64,000 nt of DNA from Helicoverpa zea (lineage: Eukaryota; Arthropoda; Insecta; Lepidoptera; Noctuidae), in the NCBI RefSeq assembly GCF_022581195.2, contig NC_061469.1:8922501-8986500 (forward strand), given 5' to 3'. A model generated the notes under the pieces. That model saw nothing but the letters and a program-made list of their open reading frames with translations, did not search any database and had not been told where the DNA came from. Below are positions 25,601 to 36,800 of the stretch, piece after piece. Position numbers and translations under genes: made by a program. Position 1 is the first letter of the stretch; every line of letters begins with the position of its first letter.

Positions 25601-28123
25601 GTACTTAGCAGACCCACCTATTTAATTTATGGAAATGAGAATTTTAACACATTTTCAACGGATAAAAATCCATCCCAAGTCTGGCGTACTTTAAGATTTT
25701 TTAAATACTTATTCAATCAATTACATGGCACATTTTTTGCTTATCTAGTATAAATCTTCAGAAATACTTACGATAGCTAACAAAAAACTGTATTACACAG
25801 GTGGAAGTATTCGAGTACACTCTATCCCAGACTCCCGGGAACGACTTATCACGCTTACTCTGGCTGAAGTCCCCTTCAGCTGAAGCATGGTTCGAGCGTC
25901 GCACGAACTACACGCGATCTCTGGCCGTCATGAGCATGGTGGGGTACATCCTGGGGCTCGGAGACCGACACCCCTCCAACATCATGCTGCACCGGGTCAC
26001 CGGCAAAGTCCTTCATATCGACTTCGGAGACTGCTTCGAAGTCACCCAGTCGAGAGAGAAGTTTCCGGAGAAGATACCTTTCAGATTGACCAGGATGCTC
26101 ATCAATGCTATGGAGGTAAGGTTTTTTCATCATACAGTCGGATTAACGGGTATTGAATTTTGAGCTTAATGAACCTAGAAATAGAGTGTAATTTGCAACC
26201 GCCATCTCTCTATGATTAATAAGTATTGCATTTTCGTCTCTATGTCATGAGAAATGAAGTATAATTTGCAGTCGTATAATTCAACATGCACTTGAGTAAA
26301 AAATTCCTACTATTTAACCACCAGTACTAAGGCTACTGTATTATAATATTTCAAACTTCATCTCCACTAAGATACGATCCATAAGACACACACCAATCTT
26401 CAGTAGTCTCGTAATTATTTAATTCGGGTCACAAACAATAGTGTGACACAATAAACGCAACTGCGTAGTAAGGGTTAACTAAATCCATTTGATCCCGCCG
26501 ACTCCGAGCTTAGCGCAAATTGTTCGCGTACACTCTAAAGCTGAGTAATTAACTGTTTCTGTGTTCCATCAAATGTTTTGGGCTTTAAACTTCTAAAACA
26601 TTGAAGATGTTACCAAAACTGAAAAGGTCATATCAAAAGTTCAGGGTTTCCAAATAAAAAGTAGGAACAAATTGAATCCAAAATCTTAAATCATAGATTA
26701 TTTTATACTGATGACTTGATAACTGCAGATAATGTTTATCTTTGTTTCCGCTAATTTGTTTTTTTTTTTTTATAATTACAAAGTAGAGTTAAAACCATTA
26801 TGATAATTCAGTAATTGAAATCAGTAATTGAATTCAGTAATTCAGTAGTCGTGGTGGCCTAGTGGGTAAAGGACCAACCTCTCAAGTATGAGGGCGCGGG
26901 TTCGATCCCAGGTCAGGCAAGTACCAATGCAACTTTTCTAAGTTTGTATGTACTTTCTAAGTATATCTTAGACACCATGGACTGTGTTTCGGATGGCACG
27001 TTAAACTGTAGGTCCCGGCTGTCATTGAACATCCTTGGCAGTCGTTACGGGTAGTCAGAAGCCAGTAAGTCTGACACCAGTCTAACCAAGGGGTATCGGG
27101 TTGCCCGGGTAACTGGGTTGAGGAGGTCAGATAGGCAGTCGCTTCTTGTAAAGCACTGGTACTCAGCTGAATCCGGTTAGACTGGAAGCCGACCCCAACA
27201 TGATTGGGAAAACGCTCGGAGGAGGAGGAATTCAGTAATTGAAAAGCAAAGATCAATAACTATTAGTTGCGTAGGTGTTTCTATATATAGTTTCAGTACA
27301 CAACAATCGTTATGCATATTGCATAATGAATGTGTTTTGTGAAGAATGCTAACATGAGTGTCGGAAAGTAATTCCCCGTCGGCCCTTGAGTTGATTGCTC
27401 AGATAAGATGTTAGAAGATATAGTTATTCTTTTGTATTCATACAGAACTTATAATAGGTATGGCAGCTTTATGAAGAATATTTATTATTTATTGTTACTG
27501 AAATAACAAGTATTGATTATTATTTATTCACTCGTCGGCTATGTAGAATGCAATATTTATGGAAAATATGTTAATTTTATCCTTTATCGTTGCAAATTTT
27601 ATCTAAATCCGCTTAGCTATTCTGCTAAGCAGACAATTAGAGCTACTTCCGCAGTATCAATATAAATAAATGTGTATTATTGTGTCAGGTGACGGGCATC
27701 GAGGGCACATACCGCTCCACCTGCGAGTCTGTGATGCACGTGCTGCATAAACACAGAGACAGCGTCATGGCCGTGCTCGAAGCCTTCGTCTACGACCCGC
27801 TGCTCAACTGGCGCCTCGTCGACAACGAGCGCCACTCACTCTCCGAATCCTCATTCTCATCCGACATAGAATCATCATACACTCTCCCCAGTCGATCCCG
27901 CAATCATCTACACTACGAGTCCCTTGAAATGCCCCCTGAAGCGAACCTCAACAAGCGAGCGCTGTCTATACTAAACAGGATTCGCGATAAGCTGACGGGC
28001 CGTGACTTCCCACACGTGGAAGCAGTTGTGAGCGTACCCAAGCAAGTGGACCTGCTCATCAAACAGGCGACCAATAATGAGAATTTGTGTCAGTGCTATA
28101 TCGGCTGGTGTCCTTACTGGTAA
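16652..28123 (+). CDS. Target of rapamycin kinase, divergent paralogue (TOR-A), 11 exons
   Basis: PI3K-related Ser/Thr kinase, the catalytic subunit of TORC1/TORC2 in known relatives. Exons: 16652-16874, 17080-17850, 17965-20540, 20620-20786, 20866-21151, 22394-24135, 24237-24396, 24628-24843, 25125-25496, 25801-26115, 27689-28123; 7263 nt, 2420 aa, all in phase. HEAT repeats fill about 1-1250, the FAT domain about 1290-1890, FRB about 1895-1996, kinase about 2048-2330, FATC about 2388-2420. Catalytic features are intact: FLLKGHEDLRQDERVMQLFG with K2073, GLGDRHPSNIML with D2226 and N2231, HIDFGDCFEV with D2245. The FATC ends CQCYIGWCPYW, where most TORs have CPFW. FRB positions matching human F2039 and F2108 are Tyr (1925) and Val (1994). 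Compared with TOR-B it has an extra intron in the FRB and lacks one in the kinase domain. Intron 5 holds a repeat and a foldback element; intron 10 holds a SINE. Nothing suggests a pseudogene. Probably one of the two lepidopteran TORs known from Bombyx. Confidence 0.96.
21205..21480 (+). repeat. Dispersed repeat, probable non-LTR 3' end, with TG microsatellite
   Basis: Begins AACCCCCGACGCAAAAACGA, then GGGGTGTTATAAGTTTGACG, a (TG)n run at about 21250-21272, GGCATCGTAGCTCCCAAACG and AGTCGGGAGTGTTCTTAGC. This order of words is familiar from abundant repeats of Lepidoptera. It lies in TOR-A intron 5, upstream of the foldback element, whose arms begin with the similar ACCCCCGACCCAAAAAAA. Confidence 0.6.
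21897..22292. repeat. Foldback element: two ~151-bp inverted arms with a 94-bp loop
   Basis: The left arm 21897-22047 and right arm 22142-22292 are near-perfect reverse complements, including AAAACCCCCGACCCAAAAAA against its complement, GGTTAAACACGCCAAACCC, ACACTACGTAAACTAAA and GGGGACCGCT at the inner ends. Only a few mismatches occur (for example GACGTGTCGG against GTCGTGTCTG read on the same strand). The loop 22048-22141 is AT-rich. A long-TIR MITE or foldback transposon is the simplest view; transcribed within the TOR-A pre-mRNA it would make a long RNA hairpin. Confidence 0.85.
24183..24233. repeat. Palindromic ATATCGATAT cluster
   Basis: The words AATATCGATATT, TTATCGATATAT and GATATCGATATT follow each other just before the acceptor of TOR-A exon 7. 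Each is a palindrome or near-palindrome. They overlap the polypyrimidine region, so the branch point must lie among them. They also match the DREF-type core TATCGATA, but an intron position makes that use unlikely. Confidence 0.5.
26848..27229 (+). mobile_element. Full-length tRNA-derived SINE in TOR-A intron 10
   Basis: The head GTCGTGGTGGCCTAGTGGG supplies an A box and GGTTCGATCC (26899-26908) a B box of an internal pol III promoter. The body runs through ACTGTGTTTCGGATGGCACG, GCAGTCGTTACGGGTAGTC and GGAAGCCGACCCCAACATGA to a GGA-repeat tail. The flanks share AATTCAGTAATT (left about 26831-26842, right 27229-27240), a likely target duplication set in a small tandem array of the same word. 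It is in the same orientation as TOR-A and about 380 bp long. Confidence 0.85.
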
Positions 28124-29279
28124 ACTATGTCACTTACCTAAGTACGTCACTCACATACTTGTGCGGGATAACAATTTTTCCCGAAAACCTCTACGGCGCA
28201 ACCCAATTGCTGATTGGATTCGCCTAGCGTGGACATAATGTAGTGTTAGGGCGGGGCCATAACATTGCGTCGCGAAGTCGAATCGAGAAAAACTAAAGAA
28301 AGATTTTTACGTTACGTTACGACACAACTCAGTGTTGTGGCCTTGCCCTTAGTTCTACATATTATTTGTGTACTGAAAACGTTGAGTAATTTCATCAAGT
28401 TGCTAATTCATGTAAATAGGTTTGTTATGTCAAGTGTACACATAGCTTTATTACTATGACGATTATTATGTTATCTCTATTTGCACCTTCTTGTAGTAGG
28501 TATAGTAGTGTTTATAATGTAAAAAATAGTCACTTATATAAGACTAATTATTTTATTTATATTATGATAATTATCATTACTAGTATTTGTTAAGAAATTA
28601 ATTTATTAAGTTTGTTATACTTTTGAACGGTAATTTATGAGTAAATATACAGTGAAATGTACACTTTCTCAATCTAGACAGTTAATTACATCTGAATTCC
28701 TTATATAAAAGTTCAAAATACGTGGTTAGGTCCACATATAATCCTATACAATATATTATATTCTACTCGTATTTTACTTGTATACTCGCAAACTACAGTA
28801 TTTTATTAATTATTGTTTTACCACCGATTGTAGAGCAAAAGACTTAGCTCGTCCAATACGGGTAATTAATGAGACATCCACGTGGAAAACTCACTGTTTA
28901 TTACCGAACGGAATTCATATAAAAGGTTTTAATAGTTACACAACAAATAAAAGTAACAATCATTTGTATAAGCCATTTGTATAAATGTTATCACGGGCAC
29001 GAGTTTTATACAGTGTACACGAAGCCGCATTTAAGTTCACGGTTATACATTTTCGGATGTAGCAACCTATAATTTAATCAAAGACATGATTTCTAATTTA
29101 GGTTTCGTTTCAAATTATGATTGCATTTGTTTTCATAAAGTGAATGTTTATTGTTTGTTTTGTTATTGTAAATACCCTTTAAGTATAAATGAATGCTTCT
29201 CGTTAAACGCGTTGCCATTACGCTGTGTATATTGGACCCATACCTACTATTAATTATAAGTTTTGTAAATACAATGCGC
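28124..29279 (+). other. TOR-A 3' UTR (inferred)
   Basis: From the TOR-A stop to the AATAAA at 29280 there is no further gene. The sequence is AT-rich, with a GC-richer patch around 28190-28290. Short open frames (28265-28459, 28778-28984) show no recognisable content. The assignment as 3' UTR is inferred from the position of the poly(A) signal. Confidence 0.55.
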
Positions 29280-29313
29280 AATAAAACTGTTAAAGCTTTT
29301 CGTTGTTTTTATT
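29280..29313. terminator. Opposed poly(A) signals of TOR-A and CDA
   Basis: AATAAA on the plus strand (29280-29285) and AATAAA on the minus strand (29308-29313) lie 22 nt apart. With cleavage some 10-30 nt after each signal, the two mature transcripts should overlap by a few tens of bases at most. Confidence 0.6.
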
Positions 29314-29380
29314 TCACACTTTCAGCGGACATGAAGATAAGTTACCGATACACACGAAACACAACTTTGCAGATATAATA

Positions 29381-30616
29381 TCACGATACAATGTTATCCT
29401 TGGTAAAGCTGACGTACGCTAGTGGTAGCATATGTGATAGCTTGGTGACTAGGACTTTGTCGTGCGATGGTTTGCCGAGAAATATGTCCATGTCGCCGTC
29501 GGAGCCGCGGAACTCGCTGAGAGTCTGCCGGCACACGCCGCACGGCGCCGTGAAGTCCTGCTGATGAGCCACGACCGCAACTGACTTGAACTTAGTATAC
29601 CCGTCGCATACCGTCTTACCTATCGCCGTGCGCTCGGCGCATATCGTAGGCGACAATGTCGAGTTCTCTATATTACATCCTGTGTAAACTTTGCCTTCCT
29701 CAGTCAGGATCGCGCATCCTACTGCGAAGTTGGAATAAGGAATGTAAGCCCTTTTCCGCACTTCCGATGCGGTTTTCAATAATTCTTGTACAGATTCACC
29801 TGTAAACGATAAAAGTCAATCAACTATTTGTATGTAGTCGTTATTTTTGGTATCATTTTACAGTGATTCGTTAAAAGTGAAAAAAAACAAACAAATAAAT
29901 AACTTATGAGATACTACCCGCAGTATTTTTAAAATATTGAATCCCTCACAGTACTCAGGTACCTATACAAAAATATTAACTGCGCGGGACTCGAATCCAA
30001 ATCAGTCTCCAGTTAGTCATACAGTCACTGCACCGACCGATGCGTTTTTGTTTATGGATTGACGCGATGACGCTAATTATTGTTTATTGCGGTCACGAGC
30101 CACTATTGTGGTGTTGGCACTTCTAAGAACACTGGATTGCTTTCACGAAGAAAATATTTAACAACTTATATTATTTTACGCGTGTCCCATTTACCTAGTT
30201 CCTAGCCGAACCCGAAGTAGGTACCTAGCAGACGTGGATACTTAACTTGAGTCCGAATAGAAGAGTTATTGAGTTAGGCAACAACTAGGAAATACTAATA
30301 ATTTCCTTATTGATCTAATATTAACAATTACTTGAAGTAAGTACACTTAAGTCGAAGGGTAACGAGTCACGCGCCTTACCTTGACTGTATGCCCCCGCGA
30401 ATCAATGTTATTAAACAGTCACTAACATATTTGTTATGATCTCCGTAACTATTGTTCAGATTAGATACTATCTACTTTACTGCAAAAATACATGAATTAC
30501 CAAATTAAAATACTTGAACGTAATTCTTCAGTAAATTAGCCGAATAAAGCGGTTTTGCAATAAACATTACAACACTTACTCAGAGAGTTAAAGTCAACAA
30601 CTTTGAAATTCTCCAT
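29381..30616 (-). CDS. CDA: Cytidine deaminase, 2 exons
   Basis: Hydrolyses cytidine and deoxycytidine to uridine forms in pyrimidine salvage; a cytosolic zinc enzyme, usually a tetramer. Exon 1 is 30580-30616 (MENFKVVDFNSL plus one base) and exon 2 is 29381-29799; 456 nt, 151 aa, close to the 146 aa of human CDA. The active site is complete: CAERTAIGK gives zinc ligand C66 and the proton-shuttling E68, and PCGVCRQ gives zinc ligands C99 and C102. The substrate-side motif YIPYSNFAVG and CNIENST are also present. The AATAAA at 29308-29313 ends it. The 779-bp intron (29800-30579) holds nothing I recognise. It is the only evident gene between the two TOR paralogues and is tail-to-tail with TOR-A. 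Confidence 0.95.
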
Positions 30617-31268
30617 GTGCGCACGTTCGCGTGGTAATTCGTACAAAGCAGTGTGAAGGGGCGCCCAGCGCTCTCTGCGGTCACCGGCCAACTGATTAAG
30701 TCAAACGATCGTTGATTAGATAGTGCTTTATGATTGAATATCCCTTGTGACAAACATCGCGGTGTTTCTGTTTCAAATGACTCGCGCGAACTGGAAACAA
30801 TCACTTTCTTCACGCATGAGGGGCTTTAGTGTTGCTGAATCCCTCGACCGCACTTTGTTTTGTTCAATATGTATGACTATTTTTAATATGGGTTTTCCTG
30901 GCCGGTATTTAATTTAATTTAGGCAGGAAAACTAACAAAATATTTAACTATGCTAATATGCAAGGCATCTATTACCTATTATGATTACCATAAATTAAAA
31001 TAAGTATGATCTAATATTAAGTTCAATATGACTTGAGTAACAAATTGTGACAATAAGAGTCTTCCTTCTGATGATTCATTCAGCGGCATAATGTGTACAA
31101 TATAGATTTAATTTTAGCAACACAACAGGTACCTACTTACATATACCTTCTTACATAGGTAAGTATAGGTTGCTATGTGAAAGCAAGACCTATACATTAT
31201 TTAGGCGAGGACATTCTCAATGCCATTATCTTTATTTCCCAATAAATCGTGCAGTCGTACGTTTAAAA

Positions 31269-31451
31269 TCAATGAGTCAGTGATTGTTGCGGCTGACCCG
31301 CGAACATGACGGTCGATGGTAGTTTGTACCCATTACCGTTACGAGTGTTCCTTGGGAGACAGCTGAGCTTGAACACCATTTTTAGTAGAGAGAGTACGTT
31401 AGCTTCTTCGATCATGCCAGTTTCCCTAAAAAGTTTACAGAGACGAATCAT
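31269..31451 (-). CDS. Orphan coding-like exon, function unknown
   Basis: A minus-strand frame ends at 31269 with AATAAA (31231-31236) 33 nt after the stop. From a possible acceptor (TTTTTAG before GGAAACTGG, near 31432) it reads ETGMIEEANVLSLLKMVFKL, then SCLPRNTRNGNGYKLPSTVM and FAGQPQQSLTH. Base composition and codon choice look more like coding DNA than the AT-rich surroundings. It could be the last exon of a small minus-strand gene, a relic, or chance; ATG at 31451 would give 60 aa. I recognise no family. Confidence 0.25.
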   Translation of the reverse strand: MIRLCKLFRETGMIEEANVLSLLKMVFKLSCLPRNTRNGNGYKLPSTVMFAGQPQQSLTH

Positions 31452-32599
31452 TTAAGGCCTCTGTATTTAAGAAACCAGATATCTTATTTTTAGATTATAA
31501 AATAAAACGATCAAGTAACAACAAATCGTTTATTCCGTGAAAAACAATCTAATTAATGACATAATAAACATCGCTTATATACAAGGACCATGTTCATTTC
31601 ACCATGACTATGAAAATTATGTCAATATTATCACAACATAGGCACAATATTATATTTCCTATACAAGTAAGGTAAATCCCACTTTGTTCCTAAATTATAC
31701 AATCTTAATTAGATGTCGTCCGTTTCCTTCTAACCTTTGGGTACAAATCATTTTTCAAAAGGATCATTAGTCATTACATTACTAGATATAACTACCTAGA
31801 CTATATTTTCATTAAATCAAATCGAATTAAGTGAGGTGATACGCTCACCGAGTTATTAATTATATAATCAAGATTCGCATTGACGAGGCAAACTAATTAG
31901 TATGAATGTATTCATTGAACAAACAGTTAGAGGCTAACTGCCTATCATATCTGTTTGATCATGCAAAATCTATTACATTTTTATTTATGGCAAAGAATAA
32001 CGCAGGGATATGAAGATCATTCGATCAATTCTAGTATTATTAGCTTTGAAATTAGAAATGAAGAACATAATTGAATAGGGGCACCATGAATCAATTAATA
32101 TATTTACTAAAAGTTGTCAAACGAATAACTTAGGCACGCTTAAAAACCCCTATTTTTAGTTTTATACGCTGAAAGATTTTTTGGTTCGTGAAGTTTTTGT
32201 AATATAACATGAAATTATTGTTTCATGATGTCAACTATCCATTACAAGTAACTTTGAGCTAGAAAAGAGCTCACTATTGTCGCCAATCCTTCCAATTTAT
32301 GTAGGGTACTACATTTACGATGTAAATTGTGCGTCGGATATAAACGCTACGATATGCGAGGTAAGATCGATTTCTCATCCAAATCATTTCCTTATCTTAA
32401 TAAACTTAATAGTAAATGATTTATGACTAAATGCTGCAGTGCAGTTACGTAAATGCATTACAGTAGTTTTCAGATACATTTAAATGGCACTTTTACATAG
32501 TGCATAATAGTATAGTAAAATAACCGACTTTATTGCTATCTTTGTCCACAGAATAGTTAATAACTACTTGATGGTAATTCTTGTGAGTGAACTGGTATA

Positions 32600-33388
32600 C
32601 AGGGTGTGTCGTTCACAATCACATTAAATCCTATCACATATACTTTATGATATTCTATGGCGAATTGTAAAAAAAATAACCTAATCCATTGATTGGTTTA
32701 ACCACGGGAGTCATTTTTCGTTTTCATAATTTACAACATCATGTGTAAAGCAGAGATAAAGTTAGGAGTATCGAATGTTTCGATCAGTTGACAGCTGTCA
32801 GATTTCAAGGGCGAATTTCAATTGTTTGTAATGACTGACTGTTATATGGTGTTCTAATTTTCGCACATTTTTATCCTATTTACTTTGTTTGAAAAATTCA
32901 TTTTTTTATTTTTACGTATTTTTATTTTTTCTTTGTGTCAATGGACATATACAAGCTGTTGATTTGTATCCGTGCCATATTCAAGGAGGTAATTATGCTA
33001 ATGATTCTCGACCCAAATCAATAAAAAAATTGGTACGTATTTTTTTTTCTTTAATTTTTTTTCGGAATTCCGTAGATGTCATCTAGCCTTATTTAAACTT
33101 GGCGCGTATGTTACTGGCCTTAAAACCGTGCTGCACGCTCACACAAGCGCAAACACAAAGCATACGCAACGATCACTCATAAATTTCATTCATAAAATTG
33201 GATTACTTCGGAAATACCACAACATTACAATGACAAAAAAAACAGTGCATATTAGTTATTTCCCATCTACTGTAATTCCAATCGATTATTTACGTATTGT
33301 ATGTCCTCCTCCTGAACTATGGCACAAATGCAAATCAACACCTTGTATAACGCATTTCATTTAATGTGATTATGAACGACACACCCGA
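32600..33388. mobile_element. TIR transposon with TA target site, carrying small ORFs
   Basis: The inner TIR GGGTGTGTCGTTCACAATCA.. (32602-32629) and its complement (33359-33386) match at 27 of 28 positions. Outside them, TA-CA at the left (32598-32601) and GA-TA at the right (33387-33390) fit a TA target duplication, as in Tc1/mariner-type elements, although the family is not certain. The 789-bp inside has no transposase. It includes the palindrome TGACAGCTGTCA and a frame at 32889-33086 starting MKNSFFYFYVFLFFLCVNGH, which looks like a signal peptide, with a possible splice donor after it (TTG-GTACGT, near 33030). Confidence 0.75.
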
Positions 33389-33807
33389 TATGAAGTTGTT
33401 GAAAATTGAAGTCGATATAAATAGCCTTAGATGACACAAATGCATTTATATCGCGATAATAATAAAAAAAAACCAGTTAATTTAAATTGATTAAATAGTA
33501 GGTAAATTGCGTTGCATAAGACTATTCATACCTGTGTCCTTGCAATGGTCAAAATACAATTATCAATATTATACATAATCGCAATTAATTGTTGGTCACA
33601 ATAAATACCGTGTAAAAGAGTTATTAGATATTCTTCATACCATCCAAAACCCGATTGAGCTACCATCAGCACTGGATCCAACGACTATCATTCCCCTCCT
33701 TACATATAGATGATAAAAAGCGGTGCTTTACACTAAAATGAATATCTAGACTTATTGTAATAAAACTATAGTACAATAAGTATGAGAGTATACTCTTTGG
33801 TGACGGT

Positions 33808-36800
33808 TCACCAGAATGGGCACCACCCTACATAGCACTGGCAGAGGTTCTCATTGCTGGTCGCCTGTTGTATGAGCAGATCTACTTGCTTCTGCACCGA
33901 CACGATCTCATCAATATGTGGGAAATCGCGACCAGTCAACTTGTCGCGAACTCGATTGACAATAGCTAGTGCTCGCTTGTTTAAGTTAGTCTCAGCTGGT
34001 TGGTCAAGAGCGTCATTCAAGCCTATGTGTACGCGACTTCTGCTGGGTTGTGGTGATGATGCAGGGTCGGAGGTAGAACAGAGGTCGGCGTCGGCACGGG
34101 ACCGGCGGCCGGCGTCGATGAGCCTCCAGTTGAGCAGCGGGTCGTACACGAAGGCTTCTAGTACCGCCATCACGCTGTCCTTGTGACGGTGTAACACCTC
34201 CATGACAGATTCACACGTGCGACGATATGTACCTTCAATGCCGGTTACCTAGAAGTCAAATAATTTGTAAATATACAGCTACATTTAAAAAATTAGATAT
34301 GAAAACCTTTTGTTTACTTTTAGGTAAATTAATTTCATCATCATGATAAATATGCATTTTAAACTTATATAACTCAAGATAATATCGTTATCTAAAGAAA
34401 AATAATTAATTGCATATGAAGTGCATAGAAAACATCAAATTACAAGTGCATATAAAAACATGATTATTATCTATAACAAAATTTCGTTAACCTTGGCCAA
34501 GATTATCTGTGGCATATCTAGGGATCGAATTGATTAAGCTTTATCTATTTTGGGTAACACCGATTTAATCGATAAGTAATCCATGTGCTAATTCATTGTT
34601 GGTCATAATTTTATCATAGGTATTGAACGTATCATTTAACAATCTTACCTCCATAGCATTGATGAGCATCCTGGTTAACCTGAATGGGATTTTCTCTGGG
34701 AACTTGTCTCTTGTGACGGCAACTTCGAAGCAGTCTCCGAAGTCGATGTGGAGGAATTTCCCTGTGACTCTGTCGAGCATGATGTTGGAGGGGTGTCGGT
34801 CTCCGAGGCCCAGGATGTACCCCACCATGCTCATGACGGCCAGAGAGCGCGTGTAGTTCGTGCGACGCTCGAACCACACCTCAGAAGACGGACTCTTTAG
34901 CCAAAGTAACTTGGCTAAGTCATCTCCTGCTGTGTGTTCTAGAGCGTGCTCAAATACTTCCACCTGAGTCAAAGTTACCTAAATTAATTCAATTTTCCAA
35001 ATAAATAATTGTTTAAGCCAAGAATAATACTAACCTTTTGCATCAACATCAGTTTATCGAGATCCGATGCCATCCTCTGCATGATTCTGTGTTCAATGTT
35101 CAACAAGCACTTTCTCTTCTCTCTGTAATCCCTTCAATAGACAAAGTTGTTTACTATTATTATTAAAGAATTATACTTATATTACGTGAAAAGATATTGA
35201 TGAAATCTAACGTCATCTCACAAGTACACATCGAAGATGCCTCGGGACGCGAGCGAAATCGCGGGGAATAAGTAAATAAAGAATAATAATAAATATGACA
35301 GCAGTTTTATCCCCGATATGAGTTAAACATACCTAATTAACGAATGCAGGGTATCACAATGTGGCACCCATCCAATGAGGCCGGAGTTGGTGGACAGCGG
35401 GATGACGGCATATCTCTGTATGGCGAGGTCTCTTCGGAAGGTGTCAGGGTCAGCTTGCAGCAACGTGTTGACCAGGCCGAACAGCTGCATGACTCGCTCG
35501 TCTTGTCGCAGGTCCTCGTGACCTTTCAGCAGGAATATGTAGTCCTTGCCGTTGGAGCCGCGGATGCAGAGGCGACGAGGACGCTGCTTTGACGTTATCA
35601 CCTGTGGTTGGGATAGCGTAAACAGCACTTAAAATTAAGAATTTCAAGCTTAGATGTGAATCCTACAAATATGATAGAAATGTTGGAAACAGTTAACACA
35701 TAATTTTATTGATTTCTAAACGGACCGGATGGGAGCGGCTGCGAATTTCGTCAAATCGTACACCAAACCTCATTGGTGGTCGTCTTACGTTGCGTTTACA
35801 CACAGATAATACTATTATTTATAAGAAGCAAATTCCAAAGAAAGAATCAAGTTAGGACGGTTTACTATAGGTAGATATCGTAAAACAATTCGAATATGTA
35901 TTTAAAGACGCTGACCTGCAAACTGCTCTGTATATGCGCGATGCGAATGAGGTCCTGGTCGGGCACGTAGGAGCCGGGCACGGCCAGCTCCAGGTCGCGG
36001 CAGTTCAGCAGCCGCGGACTCACGTACTGCAGCTCCAGCGACGTCAGCTGCGGCAGCTGCCGGCTGATGCGTCGGAACACGTGGTAGTACAGGTCCCATG
36101 CCTGGTTCAAGTCGCGGACCAGGCCCGATTCCTGGGAACACATCGTACATTAAAACAGTCTTACACAAAACCGATGAATGAACGATAGCTGCATGAAGCA
36201 GAGAATGTAAAAAGTAGGAGATATTCTTACCTTGTACCGGTTGCACCACTCTTGCGCTTCATTCAGATCTCGTCCGTACGCCTGGCTGAAGGACACCTCC
36301 TTCAGCGTCTGCGGGCCTCGCTCCAGCATCGCGTGGAGAGGTTCCAACGTCTTGAACATCGCATTCACGTTGTTCTCGCTGAAATATAACCTTGAAGCCT
36401 CCTCCAGAGCCTCGTGCCACTGCTCGTGCCACAGGATCGCCACGCGGATGAGCTCCTCCGATATCATCGCGGCTTGGTTCACTAAGTTACTAGAATGGGT
36501 GCACATTGATTTCAGAATCTGATTGGCTGCATTCTTCCGAGCGATGAACGACGACTTCGACGCCACCGTCAGCGGATAAACTAGAGCTTGAGGATGAGAT
36601 TTTCCGATATCAATTAACAGAGAATGGATCAACTTGCCAACGAGCGCTCTCGGCGTGTCTATTCTAGCTATCAGTTGAGGGATCACTTGAAGCCAGACGT
36701 TTATTTCAATAGTCCTAATGCCTTCTACGAGCGCTTCGTGAACGGCGGGATAGTGGCCGTAGTCAAACCACAGCGTCAGCAATCTGAGAGTGTCTTGTAG

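Larger units (their letters stand above)
30617..33807. other. Intergenic stretch between CDA and TOR-B
   Basis: Upstream of CDA and downstream of TOR-B. It holds the CDA promoter, one coding-like exon (31269-31451), one TIR transposon (32600-33388) and otherwise AT-rich sequence in which I see nothing. I found no canonical AATAAA for TOR-B within about 200 bp after its stop, so its 3' end may be further out or use a variant signal. Confidence 0.5.

Noticed and set aside
26848..26920. tRNA gene suggested by the B box GGTTCGATCC
   Set aside because: The tRNA-like head does not close into a full cloverleaf that I can draw and continues straight into a SINE body with target duplications.
16652..28123. 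TOR-A as a pseudogene
   Set aside because: All 11 exons join in phase with GT-AG sites, there is no internal stop and all catalytic motifs are intact.
34623..34856. Open frames antisense to the TOR-B kinase exon
   Set aside because: They mirror a highly conserved coding exon; the sense frame gives the GLGDRHPSN and DFGD motifs.
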